Assembly (NCBI GenBank): GCA_946886565.1
Contig: CAMPIX010000005.1
Location: 109,992 to 173,991 of the forward strand
Direction of reading: 5' to 3'
DNA length: 64,000 bases
From: an uncultured Altererythrobacter sp.
Lineage (GTDB): Bacteria > Pseudomonadota > Alphaproteobacteria > Sphingomonadales > Sphingomonadaceae
The notes beneath the pieces were generated by a model that was not told where the DNA came from, made no database searches, and was given only the letters and a program-made list of their open reading frames with translations. Below are positions 53,010 to 59,698 of this stretch, in pieces (position 1 is the stretch's first letter; each line of letters starts with the position of its first letter). The position numbers were made by a program, and so were the translations under genes.

Positions 53010-54269
53010 ATGCGCCGTGTGGTCGTAACCGGTCTGGGTCTCGTCACCCCGCTGGGCGGTGACGTCGAGACAACCTGGGCGAATCTCATAGCCGGCAAGA
53101 GCGGTGCGGGGCCGATCACCCGCTTCGATGCCAGCAACCAGAAGTGCACGATCGCCTGCGAGGTGAAGCCCAAGGACCACGAGTTCGGCTTCGATCCCGA
53201 CAAGCGCGTCGACCATAAGGTCCAGCGCCAGGTCGATCCGTTCATCGTCTACGGCATCGACGCCGCGGGGCAGGCGCTCGAAGACGCCGGTCTCGCCGAA
53301 ATGGACGACGACCTGAAGATGCGCACCGGCGTGTCGATCGGTTCGGGCATCGGCGGGCTGCCGGGGATCGAGAGCGAATCGATCGTGCTGCACGAACGCG
53401 GTCCCGGCCGCGTCTCGCCGCACTTCGTTCACGGGCGGCTGATCAACCTCATCAGCGGCCAGGTGTCGATCAAGTATGGCCTGATGGGCCCCAACCATGC
53501 GGTCGTCACCGCGTGCTCGACCGGCGCGCACTCGATCGGCGATGCGGCGCGGATGATCCGCGACGGCGACGCCGACGTGATGCTCGCGGGCGGTGCCGAG
53601 GGCACGATCAACCCGCTCGGCGTGGCTGGGTTCGCGCAGGCGCGCGCGCTCAACATGAGCATGAACGACCAGCCCGAGAAGGCCAGCCGTCCCTACGACA
53701 AGGGCCGCGACGGCTTCGTCATGGGCGAGGGTGCGGGCGTCGTCGTGCTCGAGGAATATGAGCACGCCAAGGCGCGCGGCGCGAAGATCTACGCCGAAGT
53801 GGTCGGTTATGGCCTTTCAGGCGACGCCTACCACGTCACCGCCCCGCATCCGGAGGGCAAGGGCGCGGAGCTGGCGATGCGCATGGCGATCGGGAAATCC
53901 GGGCTCGAGGCGGGCGATATCGACTACGTCAACGCGCACGGCACCTCGACTATGGCCGACACGATCGAACTCGCCGCGGTGAAGCGCGTGCTGGGCGACG
54001 ATCTGAGCGGTGCCTCGATGAGCAGCACGAAGTCCGCCATTGGGCACCTGCTCGGCGGCGCGGGCGCGGTCGAGAGCATCTTCTGCATCCTCGCGATCCG
54101 CGACCAGATCGTGCCGCCCACGCTCAACCTCGACGATCCCGACGAAGGGACCGAAGGCGTCGATCTGGTGCCGCACACCGCGAAAAAGCGCGAGGTCAAC
54201 GCCGTGCTGAACAACAGCTTCGGCTTCGGCGGGACCAATGCCAGCCTGGTGATGAAGAAGGTCGACTGA
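53010..54269 (+). CDS. fabF: Beta-ketoacyl-ACP synthase II
   Basis: A 419-residue KAS II. The catalytic Cys lies in VVTACSTGAHSIGD, with His in VNAHGTSTMADT and His in SAIGHLLGGAGAVES. Length matches FabF. It elongates acyl-ACP with malonyl-ACP. The TAGGAGAATTGC leader gives a clear ribosome binding site. mltG begins two bases after its stop, so the two are probably co-transcribed. Confidence 0.97.
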   Translation: MRRVVVTGLGLVTPLGGDVETTWANLIAGKSGAGPITRFDASNQKCTIACEVKPKDHEFGFDPDKRVDHKVQRQVDPFIVYGIDAAGQALEDAGLAEMDDDLKMRTGVSIGSGIGGLPGIESESIVLHERGPGRVSPHFVHGRLINLISGQVSIKYGLMGPNHAVVTACSTGAHSIGDAARMIRDGDADVMLAGGAEGTINPLGVAGFAQARALNMSMNDQPEKASRPYDKGRDGFVMGEGAGVVVLEEYEHAKARGAKIYAEVVGYGLSGDAYHVTAPHPEGKGAELAMRMAIGKSGLEAGDIDYVNAHGTSTMADTIELAAVKRVLGDDLSGASMSSTKSAIGHLLGGAGAVESIFCILAIRDQIVPPTLNLDDPDEGTEGVDLVPHTAKKREVNAVLNNSFGFGGTNASLVMKKVD

Positions 54270-54270
54270 C

Positions 54271-55242
54271 ATGCGCCGCAAGGGCTGCATCGTCGCCGGG
54301 GTGCTCGCCGCCCTGGCGCTGCTCGCGCTCGTGTTAAGCAGCGGGCTGGTGTTCGGCTCCGCGCAGGTCGAGGAGGATACCTCGTTCATCGTCCCCTCGG
54401 GTTCTACGCTGACCGCGGCGGCGGAAAAGCTGGAGGACGAGGGCCTGATCACCTCGGCAGACGGCTTCCTGCTGCGCGCCAAGCTGTTCGGCGGCTCGGA
54501 CCCGATCCAGGCAGGCGAGTTCCTGCTCCCGGCCGGCGTCGGCATCGGCGGCATTCACGAGATATTCCAGCACGGCGAGGTGATCCGCCGTTTCGTCACC
54601 ATCCCCGAGGGCATGCCCTCGATCATGGTCTACGAGCGGCTGATGGCCGAGCCGCTGCTCACCGGCGAGATTCCGGTGCCCGAGGAAGGCTCGGTGCTGC
54701 CCGATACCTACGCCTTCGAGCGCGGCGAATCGCGCATCGAGGTGCTGGCACGGATGCAGGCGGCGATGCGCAATTATCTTGCCGAAGCCTGGCCCAAGCG
54801 CGCGCCGGACATCGCGGTCGACACCATCCAGGAGGCGGTGACGCTGGCCTCGATCGTCGAGAAGGAAACCGCGCTGCCGAGCGAGCGGCGCATGGTCGCC
54901 GGACTCTATTCGAACCGGTTGAAAGAGGGCATGTTTCTCCAGGCCGACCCGACGATCATCTACCCGATCACAAAGGGCAAGCCGCTCGGCCGCCGGATCC
55001 GTCAGTCGGAGATCGCGGACATCAACGATTACAACACCTATTCGATGGCCGGTCTGCCCAAGGGGCCGATCACCAACCCCGGCCGCAAGAGCATAGCGGC
55101 CGTACTCAATCCGGCGGACACCGAAGCGCTCTACATGGTCGCCGACGGCACCGGTGGACATGAGTTCAACGACACCTACGCCGCGCACCAGGAAGCGGTC
55201 GACAAGTGGTTCGACCTGCGTCGCAAGCGCGGCGAGATGTGA
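54271..55242 (+). CDS. mltG: Endolytic murein transglycosylase MltG
   Basis: A 323-residue inner membrane protein of the YceG family. It has one N-terminal helix and a LysM-like region (VPSGSTLTAAAEKLEDEGLI), followed by the catalytic domain with Glu in TLASIVEKETALPSERRMVAG and NTYSMAGLPKGPITNPG. It cuts nascent glycan strands and thereby sets their length. The position after fabF is common in proteobacteria. A GTG start of the next gene overlaps its stop. Confidence 0.95.
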   Translation: MRRKGCIVAGVLAALALLALVLSSGLVFGSAQVEEDTSFIVPSGSTLTAAAEKLEDEGLITSADGFLLRAKLFGGSDPIQAGEFLLPAGVGIGGIHEIFQHGEVIRRFVTIPEGMPSIMVYERLMAEPLLTGEIPVPEEGSVLPDTYAFERGESRIEVLARMQAAMRNYLAEAWPKRAPDIAVDTIQEAVTLASIVEKETALPSERRMVAGLYSNRLKEGMFLQADPTIIYPITKGKPLGRRIRQSEIADINDYNTYSMAGLPKGPITNPGRKSIAAVLNPADTEALYMVADGTGGHEFNDTYAAHQEAVDKWFDLRRKRGEM

Positions 55243-55772
55243 CCGAGAGGCGGGACCTCGCGCCGCTGATCGTCACCGCGCTGCTCCCGCCGGATATCCA
55301 TCGCTGGGCGACCCGGCTGCGCGAGGCGCATTATCCGCCCGAGCGGAACTTCCTCGAGGCGCACGTGACGCTGTTCCATGCTCTGCCGCCTCACTACGAG
55401 CGCGAGGTTCGCGACGCCCTCGCCGCGGCCGCGAGGGAGCCCGCGCCGCCGCCCGCGCGGCTCGAAGGCGTGATGTCGCTCGGCGGCGGCACGGCCCTGC
55501 GGCTCGCCAGCCCGGCCACGCTCGCGCTGCGTGAACAGCTGGCCGACACCTTTCACGGGCTGCTGACCGCGCAGGACCGGCACCCGCCGCGGCTCCACGT
55601 GACGGTCCAGAACAAGGTATCCCCCGGCGAGGCCAAGGCGCTGCAGGCCGAGCTGGGCGCGGTCGTCGAACCGCGTAGCTTTGCCTTTCCCGGCCTCGCG
55701 CTGTACCGCTACCTCGACGGACCGTGGGAAGAAGTTCGCAAGTACGCTTTCAGAGGCGGGGCGCACGTCTGA
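55239..55772 (+). CDS. 2'-5' RNA ligase / cyclic phosphodiesterase family protein
   Basis: A 177-residue 2H phosphoesterase. The two catalytic motifs HxT are HVTLFHAL (near residue 46) and HVTVQNKV (near 125). Such proteins open 2',3'-cyclic phosphates at RNA ends or act on small nucleotides. The natural substrate is unknown. The start is a GTG overlapping the mltG stop. It is followed by three small genes in the same direction. Confidence 0.82.
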   Translation: MTERRDLAPLIVTALLPPDIHRWATRLREAHYPPERNFLEAHVTLFHALPPHYEREVRDALAAAAREPAPPPARLEGVMSLGGGTALRLASPATLALREQLADTFHGLLTAQDRHPPRLHVTVQNKVSPGEAKALQAELGAVVEPRSFAFPGLALYRYLDGPWEEVRKYAFRGGAHV

Positions 55773-55799
55773 GCGCGCGCCGCGCGCGAAGGAGGCGGT

Positions 55800-56141
55800 A
55801 TGGGCGAATTCCTCGATCCGGGCATCGCGCTGGCGCATCTCGCGGCGCTGCTGTTCGTTCTCGCCAACGCGGCGCAGCTTGCGATCCTCCGCTACCGTTC
55901 GCGCGTGGGCGACATGGATCGCGAGGCGCGCGAGTTGCTCGAGCATGTCCTGCGCGTCGAGGTGCCGGCCCGCCAGCGCCGCATGCTTGGGCTGCTCGAA
56001 TGGCGCGACGCGGCGGTCGGCGAGGTGTTGATCCGGCAGGAGCAGCTCGGCCCGCCGCTGATCTACATCGCGAGCGGCGCGGCCGCGATCGAGCACGCCT
56101 CCCTGCCGCCGGATATTTCAGCCGAGGCGCGCGTTCGCTGA
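55800..56141 (+). CDS. Short membrane protein, possible truncated cyclic nucleotide-binding protein
   Basis: A 113-residue protein with an N-terminal hydrophobic stretch (GIALAHLAALLFVLANAAQLAIL). The second half contains LLEWRDAAVGEVLIRQEQ and LIYIASGAAAIEH, the opening strands of a cNMP-binding (Popeye-like) domain. A full domain needs about 60 more residues, and relatives have extra membrane helices, so it may be a remnant. Yet a strong AAGGAGG lies six bases before the ATG, which suggests it is still translated. Function is unknown. Confidence 0.5.
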   Translation: MGEFLDPGIALAHLAALLFVLANAAQLAILRYRSRVGDMDREARELLEHVLRVEVPARQRRMLGLLEWRDAAVGEVLIRQEQLGPPLIYIASGAAAIEHASLPPDISAEARVR

Positions 56142-56150
56142 GTGTTGCCC

Positions 56151-56732
56151 ATGACGGACCTTGAAGACCTCGCCCGATCCGTACGCGCGTGCCGCGCCTG
56201 TGCGGGCCTCCTGCCCGACGAGCCCCGGCCCGTGATCCAGGTCTCTCCCTCCGCGCGGCTGCTGGTCGCGAGCCAGGCGCCGGGCAGCAAGGTCCACGCT
56301 TCGGGCGTGCCGTTCTCCGACGACTCGGGCGCACGGCTGCGCGAATGGATGGGGGTAACGGACGCGCAATTCTACGACGAGCGCCGGATCGCCATCCTGC
56401 CGGTCGGCTTCTGCTATCCCGGCCGCGCCGCCGGCGGCGACGCACCGCCGCGCCCCGAATGCGCGCGGCTCTGGCGAGGCGACCTGGTCGCGGCCATGCC
56501 GCAGGTGCGATTGACCTTGCTGGTCGGCAGCTACGCGCAGGCCGATGCACTCGGGCCGGGCCGCATGACCGAGCGGGTGCGCCGGTTTCGCGACTTTCTC
56601 CCGCACTATTTTCCGCTCCCCCACCCATCGTGGCGCTCGCGCATCTGGATGCGCGACAACCCGTGGTTCGAGGCCGAAGTGCTGCCGGAACTCAGGGCGC
56701 ACGTGGCGAGCGCGCTGGAGCAGGCTCGATGA
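56151..56732 (+). CDS. Uracil-DNA glycosylase family protein
   Basis: A 193-residue UDG-superfamily protein. LLVASQAPGSKVHASGVPFSDDSG replaces the first catalytic region and PLPHPSWRSRIW is the C-terminal HPS motif. N-terminal cysteines (CRACAG) resemble those of iron-sulfur UDGs, but the full four-Cys set is not clear. It may act in DNA repair; a catalytic role is not proven in this subfamily. The ATG at 56151 is preferred over a GTG at 56142. The following gene overlaps by four bases. Confidence 0.8.
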   Translation: MTDLEDLARSVRACRACAGLLPDEPRPVIQVSPSARLLVASQAPGSKVHASGVPFSDDSGARLREWMGVTDAQFYDERRIAILPVGFCYPGRAAGGDAPPRPECARLWRGDLVAAMPQVRLTLLVGSYAQADALGPGRMTERVRRFRDFLPHYFPLPHPSWRSRIWMRDNPWFEAEVLPELRAHVASALEQAR

Positions 56733-57259
56733 GCGCGGCCGTCTACACGATCGGCCATTCGACCCGATCGATCGAGGAGTTCGTCGAGATTCTGCGCGGC
56801 GGCGGGGTCCGCTGCGTGGTCGACGTGCGCAGCATCCCGCGCTCGCGCACCAACCCGCAGTACAATCTCGACACGCTGCCCGACGCGCTTGCCGAACGGC
56901 AGATCCGGCACCGGTTCATCGAGGAGCTGGGCGGCCGCCGGCCCCGTCAGAAGGAGGTCGACCCCGAGGTCAACGCTCTGTGGCGCAACCAGAGCTTCCA
57001 CAACTACGCCGACTACGCGCTGTCCGAGACGTTCCGTGCGGGGCTGCGCGAGCTGGAGGAGCTGGCCGAAGACATGCCCTGCGCGATCATGTGCTCGGAA
57101 GCCGTCTGGTGGCGTTGCCACCGCAGGATCGTGGCCGACTATCTTCTGGCTCGCGGCCGACCCGTGTTCCACCTGATGGGACGCGACAGGATCGAGCCGG
57201 CAAAGATGACGCCGGGCGCGCACAAGACGGGTGAAACCGTCGTCTATCCCCCCGCCTGA
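56729..57259 (+). CDS. DUF488 domain protein
   Basis: A 176-residue DUF488 protein. It starts VYTIGHSTRSIEEFVEIL, then CVVDVRSIPRSRTNPQYN, IEELGGRR and a Cys-Trp rich segment (ICMC-like: AIMCSEAVWWRCHRRIVADYL). These residues are the conserved marks of the family, which has no settled function. It overlaps the UDG-family gene by four bases (ATGA), so they are likely functionally linked, perhaps in nucleic acid repair. Confidence 0.88.
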   Translation: MSAAVYTIGHSTRSIEEFVEILRGGGVRCVVDVRSIPRSRTNPQYNLDTLPDALAERQIRHRFIEELGGRRPRQKEVDPEVNALWRNQSFHNYADYALSETFRAGLRELEELAEDMPCAIMCSEAVWWRCHRRIVADYLLARGRPVFHLMGRDRIEPAKMTPGAHKTGETVVYPPA

Positions 57260-57289
57260 TCGGGCGCGGTGCTATTCGTGGCGAAGAGA

Positions 57290-57365
57290 TGGTGCCCAGG
57301 GACGGAATCGAACCGCCGACACTGCGATTTTCAGTCGCATGCTCTACCAACTGAGCTACCTGGGC
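57290..57365 (-). tRNA. tRNA-Phe (GAA)
   Basis: On the minus strand the sequence begins GCCCAGGTAGCTCAGTTGG and has the anticodon GAA in CTGAAAA. The T loop is GGTTCGATT, and the acceptor GCCCAGG pairs with CCTGGGC, followed by an encoded ACCA. All arms pair. It is 76 bases long. Confidence 0.97.
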
Positions 57366-57449
57366 GCACCCTGCGAACGGCCGGGAAATGGCCGCCGGCG
57401 ATGGGAAGCGGCGCTATGGCGAAGGCCGCGGGGGTTGGCAAGGGGGGAA

Positions 57450-57617
57450 TCAGTCCTCCCGTGTGATCTCGTCGGGCGAGGCCGGGCGGCCGGGGACGGT
57501 GTAGCCGTCGTTGAACCATTGCGCGAGGTCGCGGTCCTTGCAGCGCGCGGAGCAGAACGGGGTGAACTCCGCGCTCCGCGGCCGCTTGCAGATGGGGCAG
57601 GTCTTAGGGTTCGTCAT
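57450..57617 (-). CDS. yacG: DNA gyrase inhibitor YacG
   Basis: A 55-residue zinc protein. It has CPIC near the start and CSARCKDRDLAQWFNDGY after it, which is the YacG four-cysteine zinc site. The tail is PGRPASPDEITRED. YacG binds GyrB and inhibits gyrase in E. coli. Its start overlaps the end of the RNase E/G-like gene; the order infA-maf-RNase-yacG is conserved in alphaproteobacteria. Confidence 0.92.
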   Translation of the reverse strand: MTNPKTCPICKRPRSAEFTPFCSARCKDRDLAQWFNDGYTVPGRPASPDEITRED

Positions 57618-58585
57618 GCCGCAACAGCCTGCGCGAATCCGCTTTCGAGAGCAAGCGCCGGGTCGGTGGCGATCTGGACAATCCGCCCGGTCCGACGGAC
57701 GAGTTCGTCGCGCCATTCGGGCCGTGTCGCCGCGTACACCGCAGGATGGCAGGTCAGCAGCAACGCGCCCGGTTCGGCGATCCGCTCGGCGCGGCGCAAC
57801 AGCCCGCGTGCGGCGAAAGCGGTGCGCGAATAGCGTGCGCGGTGGAGCAGCGAAGGGCCGTCCAACCGCGCCACGAGCTGGACGAAACCGAAGCCGTTCA
57901 TCGCGGTGCGCTCGTGCGGCCAGTTCGCCAGCGCGGCAGCCAGCGCTTCGTTCACCGCGCGGCGGTCCGCCTTGGATTCGAGCGTCGGAAAGTCGATACC
58001 GATCGAACCGCCGAGATCGAAGCGATGCAGTGCTTCGGCCAGCGGCGCAACTGCCGCCAGCGCCAGCTCGCGCGGACGCAACGCCCCGTCGATGTCGATC
58101 ACCGTCATGCCCGGCGTCGGCGCGAACAGCAGCGTGCCGCCGGCGAATGGCACCGTGCCTTCGAGCGCTTCGGCGGCTAGCTCGTCCCAATCGCCCTCGG
58201 GGAAGCGGTGAACGACCTGCACCTCGTTCCCTTCGGCGCGCAACCGCTCGGCGAGGGCGGGGCGGGCGGGCGGCTTTTCGCTCGGCCGCGCCTGCGCGCG
58301 CTTGCTTCGCCAGCGCTCGCCGATCGCAGCGCGGATGATTTCGACCCGCAAGGGCGCGCCTTCGCTCGCCTCACGCGGCAGCCGATCGACCAGCGCTTCC
58401 TCGCCGTTCGCGAAACGCACGGTGCCGCGCGCGCTGCCGGCGGTGCGCGACAGCAAGACTGCATCCGCCACATCGCCGGCGCTAAGGGTGTCGGGCCAGT
58501 CGACCCGCGCTTCGACGATCCGGTCACCGGCCAGCCGCACCGCGCGGTGTTCGCCGATGCCTTCCTCGATCAGCCAGTCAGGCAA
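57614..58585 (-). CDS. RNase E/G family short protein
   Basis: A 323-residue protein resembling the C-terminal catalytic half of RNase E/G (FDLGGSIGIDFPTLESKADRRAVNEAL contains the metal-binding Asp region). It lacks a clear S1 domain and zinc link, and is much shorter than RNase G (about 490). Short RNase-like proteins next to maf and yacG are typical in Sphingomonadales. Activity is not established. It overlaps maf at its start and yacG at its end. Confidence 0.8.
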   Translation of the reverse strand: MPDWLIEEGIGEHRAVRLAGDRIVEARVDWPDTLSAGDVADAVLLSRTAGSARGTVRFANGEEALVDRLPREASEGAPLRVEIIRAAIGERWRSKRAQARPSEKPPARPALAERLRAEGNEVQVVHRFPEGDWDELAAEALEGTVPFAGGTLLFAPTPGMTVIDIDGALRPRELALAAVAPLAEALHRFDLGGSIGIDFPTLESKADRRAVNEALAAALANWPHERTAMNGFGFVQLVARLDGPSLLHRARYSRTAFAARGLLRRAERIAEPGALLLTCHPAVYAATRPEWRDELVRRTGRIVQIATDPALALESGFAQAVAA

Positions 58586-59156
58586 TGGCGAAGCCCGCCG
58601 CCTTGAGCAGCGCGCGGGTCTCGAACAGCGGCAGCCCGACCACGCCCGAATGGCTCCCTTCGATCCACGCGACCAGCCCCTCGGCGGCGCCCTGGATGGC
58701 GTAGCCGCCCGCCTTGCCGCGCCATTCGCCGCTCGCGAGATAGCCGTCGATCTCCTCGCGGCTGAAGCGCTTGAAGCGCACGCTCGTCTCGCTCAGCTTC
58801 TCGCGCAGCGTCCCGTCGGGATGGCGCAGCGCGACTGCCGAGAGCACGCGGTGGCGGCGGCCGGCGAGCAGATCGAGGCACTTGCGCGCGGTCGCCTCGT
58901 CCTCGGCCTTGGGGAGAATGCGTCGGCCCGCGGCGACCACCGTGTCGCCCGCGAGCACGTATCCATCGTCGCTCGCCGCTGCCTCGGCCTTCTCGCGCGC
59001 CATCCGCACCGCATAGTCGCGCGGAAGCTCGCCCTTGCGCGGCGTCTCGTCGATGTCGGCGGGAGCGATGCGTGCAGGCTCGATGCCGAGCCGCGCGAGC
59101 AATTCGCGCCGCCGGGGGCTTGCCGAAGCAAGGATGAGGACGGTGCTTCGAGACAC
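58578..59156 (-). CDS. maf: Maf family nucleotide pyrophosphatase
   Basis: A 192-residue Maf protein. LILASASPRRRELL is the N-terminal signature, with DETPRKGE, VLAGDTVV and GYAIQGAAEGLVAWIEGSHSGVVGLPL as the active-site blocks. It hydrolyses non-canonical or dTTP/UTP-like nucleotides. The start is taken as GTG at 59156, which gives the usual short N-terminus; an ATG at 59183 is in frame but lies in repeat DNA. It overlaps the RNase-like gene by eight bases. Confidence 0.92.
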   Translation of the reverse strand: MSRSTVLILASASPRRRELLARLGIEPARIAPADIDETPRKGELPRDYAVRMAREKAEAAASDDGYVLAGDTVVAAGRRILPKAEDEATARKCLDLLAGRRHRVLSAVALRHPDGTLREKLSETSVRFKRFSREEIDGYLASGEWRGKAGGYAIQGAAEGLVAWIEGSHSGVVGLPLFETRALLKAAGFAIA

Positions 59157-59268
59157 TCGGACTTCGTCCTCGCTCCTCAGCATGAGCGGTGGAAAATGGC
59201 CATGCTACCCACCCCGCTCATCCTGAGGAGGCCGAAGCCGCAGGCAGAGGCCGTCTCGAAGGGCGTTT
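59143..59268. repeat. Palindromic repeat, family E, overlapping the maf start
   Basis: GCTCCTCAGCATGAGCGGTGG (59171-59191) faces CCACCCCGCTCATCCTGAGG (59209-59228). Outer arms GCTTCGAGAC (about 59145) and GTCTCGAAG (about 59254) also pair. The unit fills the gap between maf and infA on the minus strand. The probable GTG start of maf and any ribosome binding site for it lie within it. Confidence 0.7.
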
Positions 59269-59512
59269 ACTGCGGGCCCGGCCCACCGCGCCCGGGCATG
59301 AAGCGGTAGGTGATGCGCGCCTTGGTCAGATCGTAGGGCGTCAGCTCGCACAGCACCTCGTCGCCGACGAGCACGCGGATGCGGTTCTTGCGCATCTTGC
59401 CTGCGGTGTGGCCGAGAACTTCGTGGCCGTTTTCGAGCTCCACCCGGAACATCGCGTTAGGCAGCAGTTCCACCACCTTGCCGCGCATTTCGAGGAGTTC
59501 TTCTTTGGCCAT
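59267..59512 (-). CDS. infA: Translation initiation factor IF-1
   Basis: An 81-residue OB-fold IF-1. It starts [20 protein letters not shown] and has [31 protein letters not shown], all canonical. The C-terminal PGRGGPGPQ tail is longer than in E. coli, as in other alphaproteobacteria. It binds the 30S A site at initiation. It heads the infA-maf-RNase-yacG series. Confidence 0.97.
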   Translation of the reverse strand: MAKEELLEMRGKVVELLPNAMFRVELENGHEVLGHTAGKMRKNRIRVLVGDEVLCELTPYDLTKARITYRFMPGRGGPGPQ

Positions 59513-59698
59513 CCAGTAGTCGTTCCGTGCGAATGAGAGTCGATTGGGCGCGCCCTTTAGCCGTGCAGGGCGGAAAAGGGAAGCCTTGTCGGGGGGCGAA
59601 GTCGAAGGCCGTCAATCGCGCAGAAAGCTCCGCGCGACAAATCGTTACGCGCCCGGGGATTGCGCGGACGGGATGCGCTTGGCAGGTCGAAGGGCGGG

